NCBI GenBank assembly: GCA_049578545.1
Contig: JBAUMF010000033.1
Coordinates: forward strand, 1-31,695
From: DASQBT01 sp049578545
GTDB lineage: Bacteria; Pseudomonadota; Gammaproteobacteria; Burkholderiales; Thiobacillaceae
Reading direction: 5' to 3'
DNA: 31,695 nt
Numbering within the stretch: the stretch's first letter is position 1; each line of letters starts with the position of its first letter. Of this stretch, positions 24,636 through 31,683 are shown in pieces. Position numbers and translations under genes: made by a program. The notes beneath the pieces are model-generated. The model ran no database searches. It was not told the DNA's origin and saw only the letters and a list, made by a program, of their open reading frames with translations.

Positions 24636-26282
24636 TTATGTCTTTCCTTGCTCGCGTAACAGCTTCGGCGCCGCCTGATCCGCCAGACTGACCAAACGGA
24701 TCAGGGTTTGGGAGCCAGCGCTGCCGTCGGGTATCAACCCCTGGGAGAGCTGAAACTGCTTAACCTGACTCACCAACGTATCGTCAAAGACCCAATCTTC
24801 TTTTGCTTCCATTACCCTGCCCTGCACCTGTGCGAGTTGCCTGCTCAGCCATTCCACAGCCGGTCCGCGGTCGCCCGCCCGGATTACCCTTTGAGTTACT
24901 GGCGGCACACGCCATAGCAGACTGTAGTATCCCGACCATTGTGACGCCAAGGCGCTGAGGGCAACCGTTAAAGTGTTGGTAGCGATGGCAAAGGTGGCAG
25001 ACTTAGGGCCCAATGCAGTGAGCGTCGCAAAGAATTCGTGGCCCTGTCCATCATGCATACTCAGTACGGCCGGCCGGTTTGACTTGCGCAGTTCATCCAA
25101 TCCGCCGCGGCCTGCTCGACAACGCAGGCCAAGGGTTTCCGCCTGCAGGCAGGCGTCTGCTCCCTGATAGTCGGCGCCCCATGCCTTGAAGAGTGCGGAA
25201 TATGCCAAATCCTTGCTGCGCGAGCTTGACTCATCAGCCGGCCATATCAGCACATCCGGCAATGCCGCTTCGGCTTTGATATCTTTGGCTTGATCTGCGG
25301 CCCTCATTTCTTGTGCGGGCAAAGCTGGCTTCGCAACTGTCTTCTGCACTGCCGCTACTTTGGTCTCAGGCTGCTCGCGCAAGGCCACGAACGCCAGCGC
25401 CCCGCCGGCCAGCACAATCAAGCCAGTTGCAAGAAATCGCCGCATGCCACGACCTTGTGCCGACGGCTGGCGAAAAACCTCACGCGCCGCCTGCTCGAGT
25501 GTTGCTCGATCTACCCGCTCCTTGCCTTGCGCGTAGGTACCCAGCAACGCCCGGTCGCACAGTACGTTGATGATGCGCGGAATCCCGCCGCTCAGGCGGT
25601 GCAGACGGCCCATGATCGCGAGGGGAAACAGCTGCCGCTGGGTACCCGCGACCTCGAGTCGATGCTGGACATAGGCCACAACCTCGGACTTTGCCAGATT
25701 TCCCAGGTGATAGCGCGCTACAATGCGCTGCGCAAGTTGCCGCAGCTCCGGACGCGCCAGCATCTCCGCCAGCTCAGGCTGTCCGATCAGAATGATCTGC
25801 AACAGCTTACGCTCATTGGTTTCCAGATTCGTGAGCAGCCGCATCTGCTCCAGCACCTCAGCGGACAAGTTCTGTGCCTCGTCAATAATCAGCACTGAAT
25901 GCCTGCCCTTGGCATGGGCGTCCAGCAGGTGCGCGTTAATATAATCGACGAAGACCTTGATGCTCTTGTTGCCGGGCGGACAGATGATGCCGAACTCAGC
26001 GCAGATCGTCGACAGCAGCTCTTCCACCGTGAGCTTGGGATTGAAGATGTAAGCGACGTCGCAGGACTCTGGAATCTGCTCGAGCAGACAGCGGGATACT
26101 GTGGTCTTGCCTGTCCCCACCTCGCCCGTGAGCAATACAAATCCCCCTTCGCCATTTACTCCATAGAGCAGATGTGCCAATGCATCCTGGTGGCGCTGGC
26201 TCATGTAGAGATAGCGCGGCGCCGGCGCGATGGAAAACGGGGCTTCGGCAAGGCCAAAGTAACTCAGGTACATGGGAGTCAT
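24636..26282 (-). CDS. gspA: General secretion pathway protein A (GspA/ExeA-like ATPase)
   Basis: The 548-residue protein has an N-terminal AAA ATPase (Walker A GEVGTGKTT near residue 55, Walker B VLIIDEAQNL near 135), a membrane helix (about residues 281-298, FLATGLIVLAGGALAFVA), a C39-peptidase-like domain lacking an obvious catalytic Cys, and a C-terminal peptidoglycan-binding domain (VIRAGDRGPAVEWLSRQLA... VKQFQLSQGLIPDG). This is the ExeA plan. Two possible ATGs (26282, 26273) lie 9 bases apart, neither with a ribosome binding site. No other type II secretion genes are in the window. Confidence 0.93.
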   Translation of the reverse strand: MTPMYLSYFGLAEAPFSIAPAPRYLYMSQRHQDALAHLLYGVNGEGGFVLLTGEVGTGKTTVSRCLLEQIPESCDVAYIFNPKLTVEELLSTICAEFGIICPPGNKSIKVFVDYINAHLLDAHAKGRHSVLIIDEAQNLSAEVLEQMRLLTNLETNERKLLQIILIGQPELAEMLARPELRQLAQRIVARYHLGNLAKSEVVAYVQHRLEVAGTQRQLFPLAIMGRLHRLSGGIPRIINVLCDRALLGTYAQGKERVDRATLEQAAREVFRQPSAQGRGMRRFLATGLIVLAGGALAFVALREQPETKVAAVQKTVAKPALPAQEMRAADQAKDIKAEAALPDVLIWPADESSSRSKDLAYSALFKAWGADYQGADACLQAETLGLRCRAGRGGLDELRKSNRPAVLSMHDGQGHEFFATLTALGPKSATFAIATNTLTVALSALASQWSGYYSLLWRVPPVTQRVIRAGDRGPAVEWLSRQLAQVQGRVMEAKEDWVFDDTLVSQVKQFQLSQGLIPDGSAGSQTLIRLVSLADQAAPKLLREQGKT

Positions 26283-26352
26283 GGGGGAAATGCAGAGCGC
26301 AAATTATTCTACCTCATCGCTGAAGCATTGTATGGACCGGGAGAGAATGCCA

Positions 26353-26373
26353 TTGGTCGAAATAAGCGACCAA
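26353..26373. promoter_or_regulatory. Inverted repeat between gspA and DUF4202 gene
   Basis: TTGGTCG (26353-26359) and CGACCAA (26367-26373) form a perfect 7-bp inverted repeat with a 7-base A/T-rich centre, in the divergent promoter region. A dimeric repressor operator is possible; no regulator gene is adjacent. Confidence 0.4.
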
Positions 26374-26425
26374 GCATTGCATAATATCAATATGTTGGAC
26401 TAACAAGATTAAGAGGCTGAAATAG

Positions 26426-27022
26426 ATGATCGAGAATCAGGCACGTTTTAATAAAGCCATCGCGCTATTCGATGCAGCCAATTCAGAAGATCCCAACAAG
26501 GATCAGGGCCAGCCGAAGGAATTGCTCTACGCTCAACGCATGACGGAAATGATTAACCGCTTTGCGCCGGACGCTTCAGAAGCGGCACAGCTGGCGGTGC
26601 GCGCTCAACATATCAAGCGCTGGACGGTGCCGCGCGCCAATTACCCGATGACCAAGGAAGGCTACCATGCATGGCGCACCGGACTCTACAAGTTTCATGC
26701 AGACACTGCTGGTGAACTGATGCACGAAGCCGGCTACGATGAAGCGATGATCGAACGCGTAAAGAAGGCTGTCGGCAAGCGCGGCATCAAGACCAATGCG
26801 GAAACGCAGCTACTGGAAGATATTGCTGACCTCGTTTTCATCGAGCACTACATGCTGGATTTTGCCGGCAGCAAGTCCGATTACGACGAAGCAAAGTGGC
26901 TCGGCATCATTGGCAAGACATGGGACAAGATGTCGAAAAGCGCCCGCGACTTTGCTCTGTCAGGCAAGATCAGGCTACCGCAGGCCCTTGTTCCACTGAT
27001 CACCAGGGCTATTACTCAATAA
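26426..27022 (+). CDS. DUF4202 protein
   Basis: A 198-residue soluble, mainly helical protein. It matches the DUF4202 family: FNKAIALFDAANSEDPN, ELLYAQRMTEMINRFAPD, RAQHIKRWTVPRANYPM, GYHAWRTGLYKFHADTAGEL, and LEDIADLVFIEHY. The conserved His, Asp and Glu positions give it an HD-domain-like look, but no catalytic role is established. An AAGAGG site precedes the ATG. It is divergent from gspA, with an inverted repeat between them. Confidence 0.85.
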   Translation: MIENQARFNKAIALFDAANSEDPNKDQGQPKELLYAQRMTEMINRFAPDASEAAQLAVRAQHIKRWTVPRANYPMTKEGYHAWRTGLYKFHADTAGELMHEAGYDEAMIERVKKAVGKRGIKTNAETQLLEDIADLVFIEHYMLDFAGSKSDYDEAKWLGIIGKTWDKMSKSARDFALSGKIRLPQALVPLITRAITQ

Positions 27023-27368
27023 CGCGGCGAGAAGGCGAGGGCAAGCTTAACCCGTCAGTCCGAACATTGACCCTTGACGCGTATCGATTTCGTCATCAGC
27101 TTGCCACAATTCAATTATGGATAACGTAAGTCTCCCCGGGGGTCAACTTGCTTTGCAGAGCCTAAGGCTGCGGGAGCTCAATAAAGAATCCTTGACGGCG
27201 GGAATCCAATTTTTGGTCTCGACTCCATTGTTGGCAACGGGAATAGGGTTCAGCCCCGCCTAACAAGAACTTCACTCTGAAGAATCTGGAACTTTCACCT
27301 TGTTCCTCTCTCCATTCAGCACAGCGTAGAAACCGTTTCATGCGCTGGTGTTTTCCAGGAGATGAGTG
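27023..27368. other. Leader region of the exported Hsp20 gene
   Basis: No gene is supported in these 346 bases. Near the right end two GAACTT motifs (27267-27272 and GGAACTT 27288-27294) stand 22 bases apart inside similar contexts (GAACTTCAC, GAACTTTCAC). They resemble sigma-E -35 boxes, but the -10 at the correct distance is poor (TCCAT at 27311). A weak 4-bp hairpin after DUF4202 (AGCC/GGCT near 27160) may be a terminator. Confidence 0.35.
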
Positions 27369-27965
27369 ATGAAATCCATTTTGTTGAGACCTTCCCTGCT
27401 CGCCTTCGCGCTCGCTGCCATTGCAGGGGGCGCCCTCGCGCAAGACTGCACTTCTGAGCGCGGTGTCCATACCAACACCCAGGCTGCCGCCTCCCTTTCC
27501 TCTCCGGCAACGGGGAATATCCTTTATATCAACCCTTTTGCTGATTTAAGTCGCATGCAGGCAGCAATGAACCATCAATTCGATGTGCTGAATGCCATGT
27601 GGGTGCCGGTTTTGATGTCGCCGCCACTCAATTTTGCCGTGCCGACTGAAGCTTCTGCTGAAGCGTCAGCATTGCATCGCACGGAGAATGGCTATCAGCT
27701 TCAAATCAAGTTGCCGGGCTTTAGGCCGGAAGATATTCATCTGCAAGTGGATGGGCGATTGCTGAACATTACGGCCCAGGATTCCACCAAGGGGACCAGC
27801 AAGGTGGGGCTGGGATCGGATCAATTCATGAGGACGCGCAGTTTTTCTGAAACACTGACCTTGCCTGAATCTGTTGAGGCCAGCGGGATGAAACAAAGCG
27901 TTCAAAATGGGATACTGACCATTACCCTTCCCGGTAACCGGAAAGTGGGGGCCGGCAAGGTCTAA
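27369..27965 (+). CDS. Exported Hsp20/alpha-crystallin-type small heat shock protein
   Basis: The 198-residue protein has a signal peptide, MKSILLRPSLLAFALAAIAG followed by GALA, with likely cleavage before QDC, then a variable linker and an alpha-crystallin domain (about residues 98-190: YQLQIKLPGFRPEDIHLQVD, GRLLNITAQDS, SFSETLTLPESVEASGMKQS, NGILTITLPGNR). Hsp20 proteins normally hold unfolding proteins in the cytoplasm; the signal peptide places this one in the periplasm. AGGAG with a 7-base spacer supports ATG 27369 over the GTG just before it. The cleaved protein has a single Cys near its N-terminus. Confidence 0.85.
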   Translation: MKSILLRPSLLAFALAAIAGGALAQDCTSERGVHTNTQAAASLSSPATGNILYINPFADLSRMQAAMNHQFDVLNAMWVPVLMSPPLNFAVPTEASAEASALHRTENGYQLQIKLPGFRPEDIHLQVDGRLLNITAQDSTKGTSKVGLGSDQFMRTRSFSETLTLPESVEASGMKQSVQNGILTITLPGNRKVGAGKV

Positions 27966-27989
27966 CACGACGCCATCAGGAGAGCGTCG

Positions 27990-28019
27990 ATGCGGATGGA
28001 TTACATGATTGTTGCCTGA
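27990..28019 (+). CDS. Possible leader peptide coupled to the channel gene
   Basis: A 9-codon frame (MRMDYMIVA) has the only good ribosome binding site here (AGGAG 27978-27982, 7-base spacer). Its TGA overlaps the next ATG in TGATG, so ribosomes ending here could restart on the channel gene. It may be purely a coupling device. Confidence 0.4.
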   Translation: MRMDYMIVA

Positions 28020-28456
28020 TGGCAATCATTCTGGTCATCTGCACGGCGCTTGTCCTCGCCACAACCCTGGTTCATTATGAATACATGCGAGTGTTGTCGG
28101 CGCTCTTACCCCGGCTGAGAACGTCAGGGCGAATGCGTGTTATGGTCGGCATGCTTGGCTTGTTTGTCGCCCATACCACCGAGATAATCCTGTACGGCCT
28201 CGCCTACTACTACCTGCGTGACAAGGATGCTCTGGGAAATTTTGGCGGACATTTCGCCGACACGCTGTCTACCTTCTTCTATTTCTCGGCCGAAACCTAT
28301 ACCTCACTCGGGTTCGGCGACATCATTCCCGTTGGCCCGCTGCGCATCGTGTGCGGCACCGAGGCGCTCAACGGCTTGCTGATGATCGGCTGGTCGGCTT
28401 CGTTTTCCTATATCTTCATGGAACACTTCTGGAAGATAGGCACGAACTCAAACTAG
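28019..28456 (+). CDS. Potassium-channel-like pore membrane protein
   Basis: A 145-residue membrane protein with three hydrophobic segments (about residues 1-18, 42-63 and 110-134) and a pore loop with the filter-like motif ETYTSLGFGD (Thr95-Ser-Leu-Gly98-Phe-Gly100-Asp101), close to the TxTTxGxGD signature of ion channel 2 proteins. There is no C-terminal nucleotide-binding or RCK domain, so gating is unknown. It follows the exported Hsp20 gene by 53 bases, and no ribosome binding site precedes its own ATG. Confidence 0.8.
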   Translation: MAIILVICTALVLATTLVHYEYMRVLSALLPRLRTSGRMRVMVGMLGLFVAHTTEIILYGLAYYYLRDKDALGNFGGHFADTLSTFFYFSAETYTSLGFGDIIPVGPLRIVCGTEALNGLLMIGWSASFSYIFMEHFWKIGTNSN

Positions 28457-28530
28457 TGCGCAACGGGTTTCCGCGTTTCCTGCAACCCGAATAAGCCCTG
28501 ATTATCCGGCCCGGTTGATACCCTGGCGGC

Positions 28531-29196
28531 TCAAACGTGGGTTACGTAAAAAGGCTGCACAGCATCGCTTGCGAGAAATCGTATAGGGTATCTTGCGTTA
28601 TCTGGCTTGGGGGCATTCTTCCAGCGAACAAACTCGTATGCAAGTAAATCGGCCACTTGAAGGGCGACACTGACATTGGGGCTGTCAGGCTGATTACCTG
28701 TCGCTTCTTGAGGCAAAGGGGTCGTCTGAGCGAGACATTCTGTAATCCCTATTGGATTGCTTTGTTCTTGAGGAGCAAATATGAACTCAATTTTTCCGTC
28801 CCTGAACCTGGACGCTGCCAGCGAGCAGTCATGAAGCATTTTTGCTATTAGCTCTTTGTGTCTTTGACCAAATGATTGCTTTTCTTCGCTGGGCGCAGAA
28901 TAGCCAATATAGGCGGTTGTATTGCGCTTGATGGCAGCAAGCAGATTGTTCAGGAGTTCCTGGTGCATTTCCGTTGACCAGCCGCGGAACTGCTGCCGGT
29001 AATTCTCGAATTCATCCATTCGGAAAGGCTGATTAACGCAATATTTTCCGAGGATTTGCTTCCACTCTCTTTCCAGGTTCTTTAATTGCAGGGAAGTGGC
29101 GATTGCGCCCCCATGGCCTGCGTGAGCAGGCATGCCCGATTGGGGGTGACGAACGATGCTGTCGTTAACAAATGCCCACAACAAGATATCGATCAC
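28531..29196 (-). CDS. DUF3800-like protein with abnormal N-terminus
   Basis: The 221-residue frame has DUF3800-like blocks: LEREWKQILGKYCVNQPFRM, DEFENYRQQFRGWSTEM, and VADLLAYEFVRWKNAPKPD. DUF3800 proteins normally start with a DES motif (xxYxDESG) followed by a Val/Gly-rich strand; here the first 35 residues (MIDILLWAFVNDSIVRHPQS...) do not show it. The start is GTG at 29196, overlapping the end of a short upstream frame. The gene may be truncated, frameshifted or rearranged at its 5' end. DUF3800 has a possible RNase H-like fold; activity unknown. Confidence 0.55.
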   Translation of the reverse strand: MIDILLWAFVNDSIVRHPQSGMPAHAGHGGAIATSLQLKNLEREWKQILGKYCVNQPFRMDEFENYRQQFRGWSTEMHQELLNNLLAAIKRNTTAYIGYSAPSEEKQSFGQRHKELIAKMLHDCSLAASRFRDGKIEFIFAPQEQSNPIGITECLAQTTPLPQEATGNQPDSPNVSVALQVADLLAYEFVRWKNAPKPDNARYPIRFLASDAVQPFYVTHV

Positions 29197-29884
29197 TTTA
29201 ATAACACTACGACTGTCATATGATTATTCCCTGGATTGGAAGTTTCAAGAGAGGCTCTGCACAAGTCCCTGATTGTTGGCAAATGGGGATTGATCATTTG
29301 CATTGCACAGGGAGCGGCCATGCGACGACTGCATTGAGCCCTACCGCAAAGCCACCCAGGGTGAAGCGCCTGGCCAAACGCGATCACAAGAATGTGATTA
29401 CGCTCTTATATGGCTAATTGAATCGCTCGGCCTCGAAGAGGGTGAAAAGGGCCGCGGCTTCACTCCCTACTCTCCAATAGTCGCGGATGAGTGACTCCAC
29501 AATGGCGGGCTGCACAGTGCTGGGGAACCTTGAAAATCGTGCCTGACCGCGTCGATCTTCAACGTTGAAACGATCAGCTTGCATCGTGTCTTGTCTGAAA
29601 GCTTAGGCGAGGAACAGGGAACAGCAGAACGCGCTATAACCGCATAGTTTAACAGACATGCATACAGAGTTGGAGATGGAAATACATTATCTCGGCGCCA
29701 TGCCGCGCACTCTCTCCGGCAAGCATCGGTTTGTGATCGGCATGGCGAGCTATAAAACCCATGACCGCAAATTCCCTCGGGTTGTTTGACAAACCCTGCT
29801 TACCGGACTGACTTCCGTTGGCTTGACGATGCGTACCCGCTCTGACAAAGTCAACCCAATCGTTGAACGAACAAGGAATCTGCA
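29197..29884. other. About 690 bases without a convincing gene
   Basis: Several short frames exist (for example 29220-29417 and 29303-29494 plus) but none has a ribosome binding site or a recognisable family. A 43-codon frame at 29658-29789 reads MHTELEMEIHYLGAMPRTLS and continues with a basic stretch; it has no ribosome binding site. The region may be decayed sequence plus the folE promoter, for which I cannot name clear boxes. Confidence 0.4.
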
Positions 29885-30439
29885 ATGGATACCGCCAAGC
29901 TCTATAAACAGCTCATCCAGAGCACCGGGGAAGACGTCACGCGTGACGGATTAATCAAAACTCCGGACCGCGCTGCAGCCGCGTTCAAGTTCCTGACGCA
30001 GGGCTATACGCAATCGCTCGACGAACTGCTCAACGATGCCGTGTTCGATTCGGACAACAACGAAATGGTCATCGTCAAGGACATAGAACTTTATTCAATG
30101 TGCGAACACCACCTGCTGCCGATTGTTGGCAAGGTGCACGTAGCCTACCTGCCGCAAGGAAAAGTGATTGGCCTGTCAAAAATCGCGCGTATCTCCGACA
30201 TGTATGCGCGCCGTCTGCAGATCCAGGAACAGCTCACCACCCAGATCGCCGACGCCATTCAGACCGCCACCAACGCCGCCGGCGTCGGCGTCGTCATCGA
30301 AGCCCAGCACTTCTGCATGATGATGCGCGGAGTGCAGAAGCAGAACTCCTGGACCATCACCTCGATGATGCTGGGCGCCTTCCGCGATAACGACCGCACC
30401 CGGCAGGAGTTTTTGCAGTTGATCAAGAAGTCGAGTTGA
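29885..30439 (+). CDS. folE: GTP cyclohydrolase I
   Basis: FolE opens the guanine ring of GTP to make 7,8-dihydroneopterin triphosphate, the first step to tetrahydrofolate. At 184 residues it has the zinc site Cys73 with His75 and His76 (YSMCEHHLLPIVGKVHVAY) and Cys144 (QHFCMMMRGVQKQNS), both intact. This is a short form of the family (E. coli FolE has 222 residues). AAGGAATC precedes the ATG. It stands alone, with accessory-like DNA on both sides. Confidence 0.97.
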   Translation: MDTAKLYKQLIQSTGEDVTRDGLIKTPDRAAAAFKFLTQGYTQSLDELLNDAVFDSDNNEMVIVKDIELYSMCEHHLLPIVGKVHVAYLPQGKVIGLSKIARISDMYARRLQIQEQLTTQIADAIQTATNAAGVGVVIEAQHFCMMMRGVQKQNSWTITSMMLGAFRDNDRTRQEFLQLIKKSS

Positions 30440-30457
30440 GTGAGCGAAAACACTTTT

Positions 30458-30484
30458 CGACGGAAATTGATCGTCTCTGACCCC
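30458..30484. repeat. REP/RAYT-type end-like sequence
   Basis: The stretch CGACGGAAATTGATCGTCTC with the following TGACCCC resembles ends of REP-associated (RAYT, IS200/IS605-like) elements, which carry GGGGTCAGAGACGATCAATT in the opposite sense; this is recalled, not searched. Only one copy is found here, so a full element is not shown. Confidence 0.3.
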
Positions 30485-30500
30485 ATTTGTTGAGGCCTCA

Positions 30501-31007
30501 ATGAGCTTCATTTGGGAATGGATCACAGCTAACTGGCTGGCCTTGTACGGAGCCATAGTTGGCACATGCGCACTGTTCGTCAACGCATCAAACTTCTTGC
30601 ATGGGTCAAGAAAAGAAAAAGTGCGCCTTATTGTTAGCTGCCACAGACATCCGGAATACGATGCAAACATTGCTCGCCTTCATAACGCTGCCGACAAGGA
30701 ACCATGGAACAAAGTGAATCTCATCGAAGTGTACGAAGTTGTCGTGCGTAATACAGGCAGTGTTCTAGCTCATCTTGAGGCGGTCGGGGTCATCTGCTCG
30801 CAAAAGCAAGAACGCTTAGCGCTAGTTCCAGAAAGTCAGGGAGGGGGCACTATTCTTGTAAGTGCATCCGCGTCATCTGTTACTCCGCTTGCACCGAAGT
30901 CGTCACGAACGTTCCGCGTTTACCTCCGGGCAGGAGAGAAGCCATTCACGGCAATAATGTGTTACGCGACCGATCAGACTGGAAAGCGATGGACTGCGCC
31001 GGCTTAA
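30501..31007 (+). CDS. Unassigned membrane-anchored protein, 168 residues
   Basis: I do not recognise this protein. It has one N-terminal membrane segment (about residues 8-28, ITANWLALYGAIVGTCALFV), then a basic stretch (HGSRKEKVRL) and a beta-rich domain (RLIVSCHRHPEYD, VNLIEVYEVVVRNTGSVLAH, SSRTFRVYLRAGEKPFTAI). The pattern 'VRNTGSVLAHLEAVGV' suggests an immunoglobulin-like beta-sandwich. GAGG lies about 8 bases before the ATG. The stop is in an attC-like sequence. It lies between folE and the GIY-YIG-like gene, in accessory-like context. Confidence 0.6.
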   Translation: MSFIWEWITANWLALYGAIVGTCALFVNASNFLHGSRKEKVRLIVSCHRHPEYDANIARLHNAADKEPWNKVNLIEVYEVVVRNTGSVLAHLEAVGVICSQKQERLALVPESQGGGTILVSASASSVTPLAPKSSRTFRVYLRAGEKPFTAIMCYATDQTGKRWTAPA

Positions 31008-31021
31008 CCTGAGCGTTAGCC
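30999..31021 (+). other. attC-like half site
   Basis: CCGGCTTAAC (30999-31008), CTGAGC, then GTTAGCC (31015-31021) matches the right half of integron attC sites (L' CGGCTTAA, spacer, R' GTTRRRY), as in the aadA1 cassette end. The stop codon of the preceding gene is inside it, and the next gene starts 24 bases later. The matching left half (R'' YAAC and L'') is not visible upstream, so this is only a candidate. Confidence 0.35.
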
Positions 31022-31044
31022 ACCTTTAGTCCGTCCTGCACCAC

Positions 31045-31683
31045 ATGAAATTCAAACACATCAATGTCCACAACGTCACGGATCTCGTCCCTCCATGGGT
31101 ACTCGATCCATATGTCCTTGCAAGACACTTAGACCGTATGTTCGACACGGAAGAGGGGCGACGATTCCTGCCGGACGATCAGCAAATCTATGCAACCCTT
31201 CCGTTCTGGATCGAGGTCAACGCGACAGTAACTCCAGTCACGGTCAGATTCTGCACACCAGACGACCATATCAACCTCAATGGGTGGTTGATTATTCAGT
31301 CTCACCCTCAGATTGGGCAAAGGGCACAAATCGAACTGCCGCTGAACGCCATTTTCAAGGGCTATGAAGGCATCAAGGGGCGCCACAGTATCTACATGCA
31401 TGCGTTTCAGACAGATGTGCCCCTTGTCTACGTCGGTCTGACGAAACAGCGTTGGTTCGAAAGGCTCTCGCAGCACGTTTCTGCTGCCAGAGCAGGTTCG
31501 CCGTATTTGTTTCACCACGCTCTTCGCGAACATCACGAGGTGGGAGTGCTGCACAAAGTCTTCTTTAACCCGAAGTTTGAAGCGTCAACGCGGGGATCAG
31601 TGAGTGATCATGCCGGTTTCGGCATTTTTTCCGGCCGGATATGTTCCCATGTAATATGCGATATTGTACTTGACTATCGCTAG
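31045..31683 (+). CDS. GIY-YIG-like protein, 3' end apparently replaced by an IS
   Basis: The 212-residue frame has an unassigned N-terminal part (about 1-110) followed by a GIY-YIG-like module: SIY (115-117), VYVG (128-131), Arg140 and His144 in LTKQRWFERLSQH, then SPYLFHHALREHHE. These correspond to the nuclease family's GIY, YIG and catalytic Arg positions. The expected catalytic Glu further on falls where the sequence changes: from about codon 184 the frame enters a stretch that looks like an IS end, so the last 30 residues are probably not original. No ribosome binding site is clear. Confidence 0.5.
   Translation: MKFKHINVHNVTDLVPPWVLDPYVLARHLDRMFDTEEGRRFLPDDQQIYATLPFWIEVNATVTPVTVRFCTPDDHINLNGWLIIQSHPQIGQRAQIELPLNAIFKGYEGIKGRHSIYMHAFQTDVPLVYVGLTKQRWFERLSQHVSAARAGSPYLFHHALREHHEVGVLHKVFFNPKFEASTRGSVSDHAGFGIFSGRICSHVICDIVLDYR

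Noticed and set aside
27162..27470. Minus-strand frame over the Hsp20 leader
   Set aside because: Starts inside the Hsp20 signal peptide region antisense and has no supporting signal.
29303..29494. Short plus-strand frame in the empty region
   Set aside because: No ribosome binding site or family; overlaps another equally plausible frame at 29220-29417.
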